Source of the DNA: Polymorphobacter multimanifer
GTDB taxonomy: Bacteria > Pseudomonadota > Alphaproteobacteria > Sphingomonadales > Sphingomonadaceae
DNA: 64,000 bases
Assembly: GCF_014205635.1 (NCBI RefSeq)
Contig: NZ_JACIIV010000005.1
Coordinates: forward strand, 104,141 to 168,140
Reading direction: 5' to 3'
Each line of letters begins with the position of its first letter. The first letter of the stretch is position 1. The translations under genes and the position numbers were made by a program. This document shows positions 8,739-15,802 of this stretch, piece by piece. Below the pieces are notes generated by a model. The model saw only the letters and a list, made by a program, of their open reading frames with translations. It was not told where the DNA came from and did not search any database.

Positions 8739-9122
8739 TTAACGCGTGCTGCCACTATCGGTGTTGGTGTTTCCGGTGCCAGTGCCAGTAGCGCCGGGCT
8801 CCATCGACGTCCCCATCGGGTCAGTCGTGTTGGGCTCCACGCTTGCAGGTGGCACGGTTCCACCCGGCATCGTTCCGCCGTCCATCGTGCCGGTGCCATC
8901 CATGGCGCCCGTGCCGCCCATCGTGCCGGTGCCGTCCATGGTGCCGGTGCCGCCCATGCCGTCGACGCCGCCGGTGGCGGGCGCCGTGTCGGCGGGGATG
9001 GCCACATCGGCCTCGGTGGTGCCGGTCGGTTCGGCACGCTCGCCGCATGCAGCGGCGGCGAAGGCGAGGGGGATGGCCAGCAGCAGACGAGCGGGGCTGG
9101 AACGCTTGGTGATGATGTTCAT
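8739..9122 (-). CDS. Gly/Thr/Met-rich low-complexity lipoprotein
   Basis: No family recognised. I start it at 9122 because AGGAGA sits upstream at good spacing and the protein then opens with a basic n-region and a hydrophobic segment ending in AAAAC, a lipobox; the frame is open further upstream. The mature 127-aa precursor is dominated by a six-residue repeat of the (D/G)GTGTM kind between about residues 50 and 80. It is separated by about 130 nt from the gene at 8605-8195, which has a similar composition and the same strand. A surface or periplasmic structural role is possible but unsupported. Confidence 0.7.
   Translation of the reverse strand: MNIITKRSSPARLLLAIPLAFAAAACGERAEPTGTTEADVAIPADTAPATGGVDGMGGTGTMDGTGTMGGTGAMDGTGTMDGGTMPGGTVPPASVEPNTTDPMGTSMEPGATGTGTGNTNTDSGSTR
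8887..8958 (-). repeat. Four 18-bp tandem repeats in the lipoprotein gene
   Basis: Units of the form GTGCCGGTGCCGTCCATG (+ strand) start at 8887, 8905, 8923 and 8941 with few differences. They encode the hexapeptide repeat (D/G)GTGTM. Unit length is a multiple of three, so copy-number changes are in frame. Confidence 0.85.
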
Positions 9123-9212
9123 GTTGAAATCTCCTGAATTGTGGCTGTGAAAAGGCAACCTGCGTCTTCCACGCTGGTTCCCCACCTGGTCAGGAGGCTG
9201 GTTGTCTCGGGA

Positions 9213-10409
9213 TCAGCCGTTCGTGAATCCCGCTGAAAGGAAGCGTTCCGCAATCGCTGCATGGAGTGCGGCGCCAGCGGGCATGACCGCCTCGTCGAGC
9301 GTCATGCGGTTGCTGTGGAGGCCGCAGCACTGCCGCCAGTCCGAGCCTTCGGCGGCGGCACCGAGGAAGAACATGGCACCTGGCACCTTTTCGAGGACAT
9401 AGGCGAAATCTTCGGCGCCCATGATCGGATGGGCGAGATCTTCCCAGCGGTCGGCGCCAAACAGATCCTGCGTGACGCTGCGGCCGAGTGCCACGGCGCG
9501 TGCGTCGCACAGGGCGACCGGGAAGCCGGGCTCGAAGCGCACGTCGGCTGATGCACCATGTGCTGCGGCAATGCCGGTGACGAGGCGGGTGAGGCCCGCC
9601 TGCATCGCGGAACGGCGCTCGGGGGAGAGGGTGCGGACGGTGCCGACCATCAGCGCCTGTGCCGGGATGACATTGTCGGTGGTGCCGGCGACGAGCTTGC
9701 CGATGGTGACGATGGCCGGATCGAAGATCGGAACGGCGCGGGTGACATGGCTCTGGATGGCGAGCACGATCTCGCAGGCGATCGGCATCGGATCGAGCGC
9801 GTCGTGCGGCATCGAGGCATGGCCGCCGCGGCCATGGACGGTGATGAAAAGCCGGTCCGACGAGGCGAGCAGCGGTCCCGGCCGGCCGGCGAAGACGCCG
9901 TGGCGGCCGTTGGGCATGATGTGGAGCGCGAAGGCGGCATCGGGGAGCGGATCGAGCAGGCCATCCTCGAGCATGAAGCGCGCACCATGATGCCCTTCCT
10001 CGCCGGGCTGGAACATGAACATGACCGACCCGGCGAGCTGCTCGCGCCGGGCGCAGAGGAGTTTGGCGGCGCCCACCAGCATCGCCACATGGCTGTCGTG
10101 GCCGCAGGCGTGCATCGTGTTGGGGGTGGTGGAGGCGAAGGCGAGGCCGGTGTCCTCGGGCATCGGCAGGGCGTCGGTGTCCCCGCGCAGCAGCACGGTG
10201 CGGCCGTTCTGGGGGCCGCGAAGGTGCGCGACCAGCCCGGTGGTGCTGGGGCCGGAGCGCCATTCGGGCGGCAGGCCGGCGAGGGCATCGCGGATCTTCG
10301 CGGCGGTGAGCGGGTTGTGAAGGCCGATTTCGGGCTCGGCATGGATGGCTCGGCGCAATGTTGTCAGATCGCCGGACAGCGCAACTGCTGCTTCGAGAAG
10401 ATCAGACAT
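9213..10409 (-). CDS. M20-family amidohydrolase (hippurate hydrolase-like)
   Basis: Predicted cytoplasmic zinc/manganese amidohydrolase releasing an amino acid or amine from an N-acyl compound. The 398-aa length is normal for the family. Metal-binding signatures are in order: ACGHDSHVAML near residue 100, EEGHHGARFML near 135, HIMPNG near 160, and GAEDFAYVLE near the C-terminus. The dimerisation domain lies in between. No signal peptide. The ATG overlaps the end of the upstream dienelactone-hydrolase gene by 8 nt, so the two are translationally coupled. Substrate not determinable. Confidence 0.9.
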   Translation of the reverse strand: MSDLLEAAVALSGDLTTLRRAIHAEPEIGLHNPLTAAKIRDALAGLPPEWRSGPSTTGLVAHLRGPQNGRTVLLRGDTDALPMPEDTGLAFASTTPNTMHACGHDSHVAMLVGAAKLLCARREQLAGSVMFMFQPGEEGHHGARFMLEDGLLDPLPDAAFALHIMPNGRHGVFAGRPGPLLASSDRLFITVHGRGGHASMPHDALDPMPIACEIVLAIQSHVTRAVPIFDPAIVTIGKLVAGTTDNVIPAQALMVGTVRTLSPERRSAMQAGLTRLVTGIAAAHGASADVRFEPGFPVALCDARAVALGRSVTQDLFGADRWEDLAHPIMGAEDFAYVLEKVPGAMFFLGAAAEGSDWRQCCGLHSNRMTLDEAVMPAGAALHAAIAERFLSAGFTNG

Positions 10410-11265
10410 GCTGCTTGAAATGCGCCATCATCTTGCCCCACGCGTCCTTGGCGGCGGCCTCGTTGAAGCTCGGGCGATAATCGGCGAGGAAGCCATGGTC
10501 GGCATCGGCATAGAGCTCGATCCTGCTTGCCCTGGCGTTCGGGTTTGTTGAGCCCTTGAGGGCGGCGTTCATCGCTTCGACATCGGTCACCGGAATGCCC
10601 TTGTCCCTGGCGCCATAAAGACCCAGCACCGGCGCGCCGAGCTTGTCCACCGAGGTGAGCGGATAGGGGCGCGAGGTGTCGGTGCCGCCCGAAAGCCGCC
10701 CGTACCAGGCGCCGCCGGCCCTGAGGCCGGGCACCTGCGCTGCCGCCATCCAGGTGACGGAGCCGCCCCAGCAGAAGCCGGTGATGGCGGTGCGGCCGCG
10801 GGCGGCGAAAAGCTGGTCGGCAAGCCAGTCGACCGTGGTCTTCACATCGCCCATCTGCTGGTCGAGCCCGGCGGTGTTGACGATCTCGCGCACCGCCGAC
10901 ATTTCGGTGAGGGTGACGATCTTGTTCTCGGGATCGGCGCGGTGGAAGAAGCCCGGTGCCACCGCGACATAACCGGCCTGGGCGAAGCGGCGGCAGACGT
11001 CCTTGATCCACTGGTGGACGCCGAAGATTTCCGAAACGACGATCACCGCCGGATAGGTGCCGGCCTTGGCCGGGCGTGCGACATGGCCGGGAAGGCCGCC
11101 GGGCATCGTCACATCCTCGATGATGAGGCCGGTGGTGGGGGTGACGATCGGATCGGCTTCGGCGGCGGTGGCGAGCACGGCATAGCCGGCGGCGATGGCG
11201 GCAGCGGCCCCGCGGCGGGTGAGCGCATAATCGTCGGGCAGCGTTGCGGGGGGCAGGTCGGGCAT
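10402..11265 (-). CDS. Dienelactone hydrolase family protein
   Basis: Alpha/beta hydrolase of the dienelactone hydrolase (carboxymethylenebutenolidase) family. The ATG at 11265 gives a 287-aa protein; the open frame continues upstream but with no family similarity. Near the N-terminus a twin Arg (LTRRG) followed by an Ala-rich stretch suggests a possible Tat signal. The catalytic triad is visible: Cys in GFCWGGSV, Asp in YGARDKGIP and His in DADHGF. Coupled to the M20 amidohydrolase. In this family, catalytic Cys enzymes hydrolyse lactones or esters; the actual substrate is unknown. Confidence 0.88.
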   Translation of the reverse strand: MPDLPPATLPDDYALTRRGAAAAIAAGYAVLATAAEADPIVTPTTGLIIEDVTMPGGLPGHVARPAKAGTYPAVIVVSEIFGVHQWIKDVCRRFAQAGYVAVAPGFFHRADPENKIVTLTEMSAVREIVNTAGLDQQMGDVKTTVDWLADQLFAARGRTAITGFCWGGSVTWMAAAQVPGLRAGGAWYGRLSGGTDTSRPYPLTSVDKLGAPVLGLYGARDKGIPVTDVEAMNAALKGSTNPNARASRIELYADADHGFLADYRPSFNEAAAKDAWGKMMAHFKQHV

Positions 11266-11322
11266 CACGGAATCCTTCGCAGGGGCTTGCGCTCTTTGCC
11301 CGCAGACTAGACCTTGAGCGCG

Positions 11323-12138
11323 ATGACACAAGAGCGGACGATTGGCGCAGCGCATATGCTGGGAGCAGGGCTCTTGGGAGTTGGCCTTCTGGGAGTCGGG
11401 CTGCTGTGGTGGGCCGAGCGGCGCTGGCCGCGGCGGATCCCGCGCGAGCGGCCGCTGGATCGGCTGCCGGTCAATCTGGGGCTCGGCGCGATGAGCCTGA
11501 CGGTGGTGGCGCTGGCCGAGCGGCCGCTGGCGGGGCGAGTGGCGGCGCGGGTGGAGGCGGGTCGACTGGGGCTGGCGCAGATGCTGCCGGCGCCGGCGTG
11601 GGTGCGCGACCTGGCCGGCGTGGTGCTGCTCGATTTCGCCACCTACCACTGGCATGTGGCGACGCACCGGGTGCCGCTGCTGTGGCGGCTGCACGCCGTC
11701 CACCATGCCGACCGCGACATGGACTGGACGACGGCGCTGCGCTTCCATGCCGCCGACATGGCGATCTCGGTGCCGGTGCGGATGGTCGAGGTGCGGCTGC
11801 TCGGGGTGAGCCCGCGGGCGCTGGAGATCTATGGCGCCTGGTTCTTCGCCAATGTCGCCTTCCACCATGCCAATCTGAAGCTGCCGTTCGACCGGCAACT
11901 GGCGTGGCTGTTCACGTCGCCGGGGATGCACGACATTCATCACCGGGCCGATGCGGCCGCGACCGACGCCAATTATTCGAGCGGCCTGAGCGTTTGGGAC
12001 CGGATGTTCGGCAGCTTCTCAGACGCTCGGCCCGATGTGCCGATCGGCATCGCGGGCCAGATCGGGGCGGCGCCCGGCCTTTTGGAGGCGTTGGCGCGAC
12101 CTTTCGCGCCCGATGACAAAGCGTCGGCGCTTCCTTGA
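11323..12138 (+). CDS. Sterol desaturase / fatty acid hydroxylase family membrane protein
   Basis: Predicted membrane di-iron oxygenase. Hydrophobic segments occupy about residues 8-30, 50-65 and 90-105. The His clusters of the family are present: HWHVATHR, HAVHHADRD, FHHANL and HDIHHRADA, followed by NYSSGLSVWDRMFG near the C-terminus. These bind two irons in characterised relatives. Start chosen at the ATG at 11323; an in-frame TTG at 11314 is an alternative. 271 aa. Substrate (lipid, carotenoid or sterol-like) cannot be told. It is divergent from the dienelactone hydrolase gene with only 57 nt between them. Confidence 0.87.
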   Translation: MTQERTIGAAHMLGAGLLGVGLLGVGLLWWAERRWPRRIPRERPLDRLPVNLGLGAMSLTVVALAERPLAGRVAARVEAGRLGLAQMLPAPAWVRDLAGVVLLDFATYHWHVATHRVPLLWRLHAVHHADRDMDWTTALRFHAADMAISVPVRMVEVRLLGVSPRALEIYGAWFFANVAFHHANLKLPFDRQLAWLFTSPGMHDIHHRADAAATDANYSSGLSVWDRMFGSFSDARPDVPIGIAGQIGAAPGLLEALARPFAPDDKASALP

Positions 12139-12196
12139 AATTCGTGCCTCGTATCCCATCTTCGGGCGGCGGCCAGAGCCGCATGGGGAGCCTTTG

Positions 12197-12652
12197 ATGA
12201 AAAGATATATCTTGCCATTGTTGGTCGCGGCGCTGGCGGTGCAGTCCGCACAAGCGGGAGCACAGATGGGGCCACAGGCGCGAAAAGCGGCTTCAGGGCC
12301 TGCGACGACGCTGTCTCCCGAGCAGGCGGCGGACCGACAGGTGTGGATCGATGAACATGCGCGCTGGAATGCCGAGCATATGGCGGCGGCGCGGCGGCTG
12401 GAGGAGGTGGCGGCATCGCTCAAGCGGCACGACACCGGTTTCGACCAGCATGGGCAGGAATTGCGCGTGCACGGAACCGATACGGCCGGCGCCGGGGCCG
12501 TCTTGCAGGCGCATCCGCGGCTGCGCACGGCGCATGAGCAGGCGCGCAATGTGCATGACGATCTGATGGACGCAGTCGATGTCCTGACGCGCGTGCTCCG
12601 CAAGAACCTCGGCAAGAATCAGTCATTTCCGCCAGCGCCCGAGCGGCCGTGA
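12197..12652 (+). CDS. Hypothetical exported protein
   Basis: Family not recognised. The ATG at 12197 follows GGGGAG (12185-12190) and begins a signal peptide, MKRYILPLLVAALAVQSAQA, so the 151-aa product is probably periplasmic. The mature part is charged and helical, rich in His, Ala, Arg and Glu, with HARWNAEHMAAARRLEE near residue 57. No Cys and no membrane segment after the signal. It follows the desaturase-like gene by 58 nt on the same strand and may share its transcript. It ends 7 nt from the convergent tesB stop. Confidence 0.75.
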   Translation: MKRYILPLLVAALAVQSAQAGAQMGPQARKAASGPATTLSPEQAADRQVWIDEHARWNAEHMAAARRLEEVAASLKRHDTGFDQHGQELRVHGTDTAGAGAVLQAHPRLRTAHEQARNVHDDLMDAVDVLTRVLRKNLGKNQSFPPAPERP

Positions 12653-12659
12653 CGGTGGA

Positions 12660-13562
12660 TCAGGCCTTGGGGCGGTAGCGGATCAACCCTTCCTGCTGCA
12701 CGGCGGCGACCAAAGTGCCATCCGCACCATAAACGAGCGCGCGGTTGAGGCCGCGGCCGCCGCCCGCGACCGGGCTGTCACCATCGAACAGCAGCCAGTC
12801 GTTCATGTTCGGCGTCGCGTAGAACCAGATGGCATGATCGAGCGAGGCGGCCTGCAGGCGCGGGTTGGTCCAGGCGACGGCGTGCGGCTGCAGGCAGATG
12901 TCGAGCATCGTCATGTCCGAGGCGTAGGCGAACAGCGCGCGCGCCAGCGCCGGGTCGATGTCTGCCAGCGGGGCGGCGAGGCGGCACCAGTTCTGGCTGA
13001 ACGGCGGTGCCGCGATGGGGTTGAACACGTCGAAGACCACGGCAGGCTTGAATTCGATTGGCCGTTCGCGTGCCAGCCACATGCTGCGATAGGGCTCGGG
13101 CGTCTGTTCGGCGTGGCGAAGCGTCAGTTCTGCCTCGTTCAGAAGCGTTTCGGGCGCAGGGGCCGCCGGCATCGAACTGGCATGGGAAAGCCCGGCCTCC
13201 TCGGTCTGGAAGCTCGCGGCCATGTTGAAGATCGGCTTGCCCTGTTGCAGCGCCACGACACGCCGGGTGGTGAAGCTGCCGCCATCGCGGTCGCGCTCGA
13301 CCTTGTAGACGATGGGGTGGGCGGGATCTCCGGCGCGGATGAAATAGGCGTGGAGCGAATGGCAGAGCCGTTCGGCCGGCACGGTGCGCGAGGCGGCGAC
13401 GAGCGCTTGCGCCACGACCTGGCCGCCGTAGACGCGCTTCCAGCCCTCGTCGCGGGTGGCGCCGCGATAAAGATCGGTATCGAGCTCCTCGATGTCGAGA
13501 AGCTCGATGAGGCGGGTGACGCTGCTTGCGAGGTCGGGGGCGGCGAGGTCGGGGCTGTTCAT
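12660..13562 (-). CDS. tesB: Acyl-CoA thioesterase II
   Basis: Hydrolyses acyl-CoA to free acid and CoA in the cytoplasm. The 300-aa protein is a double hot-dog: the N-terminal half has the family hallmark YGGQVVAQAL near residue 45 and LHAYFIRAGD near 70; the C-terminal half has SLDHAIWFY, where Asp242 matches the catalytic Asp of E. coli TesB, and ends with AAVQQEGLIRYR. Single-gene unit, convergent with the exported hypothetical protein. No sign of specialised chain-length preference can be read. Confidence 0.93.
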   Translation of the reverse strand: MNSPDLAAPDLASSVTRLIELLDIEELDTDLYRGATRDEGWKRVYGGQVVAQALVAASRTVPAERLCHSLHAYFIRAGDPAHPIVYKVERDRDGGSFTTRRVVALQQGKPIFNMAASFQTEEAGLSHASSMPAAPAPETLLNEAELTLRHAEQTPEPYRSMWLARERPIEFKPAVVFDVFNPIAAPPFSQNWCRLAAPLADIDPALARALFAYASDMTMLDICLQPHAVAWTNPRLQAASLDHAIWFYATPNMNDWLLFDGDSPVAGGGRGLNRALVYGADGTLVAAVQQEGLIRYRPKA

Positions 13563-13629
13563 GTCCGCTCCCTAGCGGGCGGGAAGGCTTCCGTCGACAC
13601 TCCCGAACAGTCCTCCATGAGAGAGACAG

Positions 13630-13658
13630 TTGACAGGGGGGAGGCCGCTCTCTATCGC
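13630..13658 (+). promoter_or_regulatory. Sigma70-type promoter of tRNA-Asp
   Basis: TTGACA at 13630-13635, a 17-nt spacer and TATCGC at 13653-13658. Transcription would begin about 14 nt before the tRNA. The perfect -35 and ideal spacing fit a strong housekeeping promoter. Confidence 0.7.
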
Positions 13659-13678
13659 GCACCTTCCGCAGCGGTTAT

Positions 13679-13755
<77 letters not shown>

Positions 13756-13762
13756 CCCCCTT

Positions 13763-14083
13763 TTACCGGGTGGCGGTTTCGGCCCTCAGGGCTTCCCAGC
13801 GGTCCATTTCATGCGCGATCGAGGTTTCGACCAGAAGCTCCCACAGCGCTTCGGCAAGGCCATCGGGGAGGCCGGCCGCTCCGGCAGCGGCGGCGGCATT
13901 TGCGATGACCTGCGCCTTGCGCGCCTCGTCCCGCACCTGGTTTCGCGCCGGCTTGATGCGAGCCGCGGCATCCATATAGGCGAAGCGGCGGGCGAGCAGC
14001 GCCACCAGTTCGCGGTCGAGCGCGTCGACGCCGGCGCGCACCTCGGCCATGGTCTCGCAGTCGGGGCCGGGCTTCACGATCAT
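13763..14083 (-). CDS. Chorismate mutase (AroQ type)
   Basis: All-helical enzyme converting chorismate to prephenate for Phe/Tyr synthesis; a PchB-like isochorismate-pyruvate lyase is a less likely reading. At 106 aa it has one AroQ domain: VDALDRELVALLARRFAYMD near residue 18 carries the first active-site Arg, with RIKPARNQVRDEAR following. I chose the ATG at 14083, which overlaps the stop of the DUF2842 gene (ATGA); the longer open frame upstream is antisense-like noise. Cytoplasmic. Part of a minus-strand run with DUF2842 and 5-FCL. Confidence 0.9.
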   Translation of the reverse strand: MIVKPGPDCETMAEVRAGVDALDRELVALLARRFAYMDAAARIKPARNQVRDEARKAQVIANAAAAAGAAGLPDGLAEALWELLVETSIAHEMDRWEALRAETATR

Positions 14084-14307
14084 TTCGTTGCCCGCCAGCG
14101 GCCGGTGTTCATCCAGATGAACAATGGCTTCAACGGCAGCACCCAGGCGAGGCCGAAGACCAGATAGGCCGCGACCTTGAAGACGGTCGGCAGCGCGTTG
14201 AGCGTGTCCGCCATGGTGACGACAATGAGGGCATAGACGATGAGCCAGGCGAGGATGGCGAGGACGCCGACCGGCTTGCGCCACGAGGGTTCTGTTACTG
14301 GGACCAT
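14080..14307 (-). CDS. DUF2842 small membrane protein
   Basis: 75-aa inner-membrane protein matching the DUF2842 pattern known from alphaproteobacteria: SWRKPVGV at the N-terminus, two hydrophobic helices (about residues 12-32 and 42-60), and WVLPLKPLFIWMNTGRWR at the C-terminus. Function unknown. Start taken at the ATG at 14307; the frame is open upstream but without family similarity. Its stop overlaps the chorismate mutase start by 4 nt, and it begins 10 nt after the 5-FCL stop. Confidence 0.85.
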   Translation of the reverse strand: MVPVTEPSWRKPVGVLAILAWLIVYALIVVTMADTLNALPTVFKVAAYLVFGLAWVLPLKPLFIWMNTGRWRATK

Positions 14308-14317
14308 GCGGCTTGCC

Positions 14318-14923
14318 CTAGCGGTTTGCGGCGCAATCGACCAGACGCTGCGGCGTCGCAATCCAGTCGAGGCGCTGGTCATGCGGTTCGTGCGGCAGCA
14401 GCTCGGCGATCTGGCATTCCCAGGCGAGGCCGACCGCCACCACCGGACCAAGCGTGCGAAGCCGGGCGAGAGTGCGGTCGTAATAGCCGCCGCCCTGGCC
14501 GAGGCGGACGCCTTCCAGCGTGGCGGCAATGAGCGGCACCAGCAGCAGGCGGGGGGTGAAGATGGGTGCCGTGGGGGCGGGCTGGGGGATGCCGAGGGGA
14601 CCGGGCACCAGATCCTTCCAGTCGGCAAGGTGGAAGCTCAGGTCGCGCCCGGTGATGCGGGGGAAGCCGTGCGCGGCGAACAGCCGTTCCACGAACTGCG
14701 GGTCGATCTCGTCGCCGATCGAAGCGTAGCTCGCGACGGGCAAGGCGGCCTCGGGCCGGGTGAGCAGCGGGGTGGCCATGGTGGCAAGCTGGCGGTCGGA
14801 CGCTTCGCGCGCTGCCGGGGACAGGCTGGCGACGAAGGCCTGCCGGCGGTCCCGGTAGAGTTGCCGCGCGGCGCGTTTGCTGTCGGATGAAAGAGTGGCG
14901 GGACCACCGTGGGTCGTTTGCAT
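14318..14923 (-). CDS. 5-formyltetrahydrofolate cyclo-ligase
   Basis: ATP-dependent conversion of 5-formyl-THF to 5,10-methenyl-THF. The 201-aa protein has the N-terminal KRAARQLYRDRR basic helix and the family signature GQGGGYYDRTL near residue 145, which binds ATP and substrate. It lies directly after the 6S RNA gene and zapA, an order shared by many proteobacteria, which supports all three calls. Confidence 0.93.
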   Translation of the reverse strand: MQTTHGGPATLSSDSKRAARQLYRDRRQAFVASLSPAAREASDRQLATMATPLLTRPEAALPVASYASIGDEIDPQFVERLFAAHGFPRITGRDLSFHLADWKDLVPGPLGIPQPAPTAPIFTPRLLLVPLIAATLEGVRLGQGGGYYDRTLARLRTLGPVVAVGLAWECQIAELLPHEPHDQRLDWIATPQRLVDCAANR

Positions 14924-14924
14924 G

Positions 14925-15065
14925 AAGATCCTCTGACGCCAGGTACGTCAGGTGGGCGCCGGGTAGGACAGACCAGGATCTGCCCAGAGCCAGCTCCCTT
15001 AGGATGTTAATCGCCTCAGGGATGCTCGTCGCTCGTGCCGGGCAGTACCCGCCACCCCCAAGATA
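14925..15065 (-). ncRNA. ssrS: 6S RNA
   Basis: Regulatory RNA that mimics an open promoter and sequesters sigma70 RNA polymerase in stationary phase. The non-coding gap between zapA and 5-FCL is the canonical ssrS position. A long closing stem can be drawn between 15046-15058 (GGGGTGGCGGGTA in the transcript) and 14951-14965 (TACCCGGCGCCCACC). It encloses a largely unpaired interior, as in 6S RNA. A TGACG/CGTCA hairpin (14933-14951) near the 3' end may be the terminator. Ends are approximate. Confidence 0.75.
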
Positions 15066-15084
15066 GGGCGGCGCCGGCCAATTC

Positions 15085-15423
15085 TCAAGCGGTGGTTTTA
15101 TGTCCTGCGGATTCGAGCGTGCCAGCCAGTGCCTCGACGCGCGCGGTCATCGCTTCGAGCCAGGCAACAAGCGCCGGATCGGTGCCGATGGCGGCGGCTG
15201 CCAGCGGGGCCTCCTTTGCCGTCCGCTCCTCGTGCAGCTCATCGGCGACCATCAGCGCCACCATCAGCAGCAGCCGCTGTTCCGCCATGGTGCCGAGCTG
15301 CGCGGTGAGCGCCTGCGCCTTGGCTTCGAGCCCGGCGACCAGCGCCAGCAGGTGCGGCTCATCGCCGTCGCGGCAGGCGAGCGGATAGTTGCGGCCGGCG
15401 ATATGGGCGGAGACCTGTGCCAT
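15085..15423 (-). CDS. zapA: Cell division protein ZapA
   Basis: Small cytoplasmic activator that cross-links FtsZ filaments at the division ring. The 112-aa protein shows the ZapA N-terminal pattern, AQVSAHIAGRNYPLACRDGDEPHL being the dimer-forming globular part, then a long Ala/Leu/Glu-rich coiled coil with LLMVALMVADELHE near residue 60. The ATG overlaps the stop of the preceding small gene (TGATG). The gene order small coiled-coil-zapA-6S RNA is typical of the group. Confidence 0.9.
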   Translation of the reverse strand: MAQVSAHIAGRNYPLACRDGDEPHLLALVAGLEAKAQALTAQLGTMAEQRLLLMVALMVADELHEERTAKEAPLAAAAIGTDPALVAWLEAMTARVEALAGTLESAGHKTTA

Positions 15424-15578
15424 CAGCGTTCGTCCGCGAGCAGCGTGTCGAGGGTGGCAAGCGCCTCGCGGGCGGCAGCCTCGATCGCGTGATGGCGTGC
15501 CGCTTCTTCGCGCGCAGCGGCGGCAGCGGCCTCGATCCTGTCGAGGGCGGCTTCAAGGCGGGCAGCGAGGGGAACCAA
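15423..15578 (-). CDS. Small coiled-coil protein upstream of zapA
   Basis: About 51 residues of Ala/Glu/Arg-rich helix (ARLEALDRIEA-like heptads). It is coupled to zapA by a 1-nt stop/start overlap. The best start I can find is a TTG at 15578; there is no ATG or GTG in frame nearby and no clear ribosome-binding site, so the N-terminus is uncertain. Small helical proteins at this place before zapA are common in sphingomonads; function unknown. Confidence 0.6.
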   Translation of the reverse strand: MVPLAARLEAALDRIEAAAAAAREEAARHHAIEAAAREALATLDTLLADER

Positions 15579-15802
15579 ATCGGAAATGTTAATCGTCCAA
15601 AAACAGAAGGTTGCAGCGGTCGCATAACAGGCCCGTTGAGAGTGCGTCAATCGGTGGCTGGCCGGTGTTGCGCCAGAACGTGCCGTACGGATGCTGCACC
15701 TGCGGTTGACGCCTGCAGGAGGCTGTGGCCATTGTCCGCCACGATTCGGCGGTTCGCACCCCAAGTCTTTGAGGATGTTCACTTTACCATGATCGGGCAG
15801 CG

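Noticed and set aside
8346..8958. CRISPR-like repeats
   Set aside because: The 15- and 18-bp units are contiguous with no spacers, lie in coding frames and no cas gene is present.
11266..11943. N-terminal extension of the dienelactone hydrolase
   Set aside because: The frame is open for about 220 more codons but is antisense to the desaturase gene and His/Gln/Arg-rich without similarity; the ATG at 11265 fits the family.
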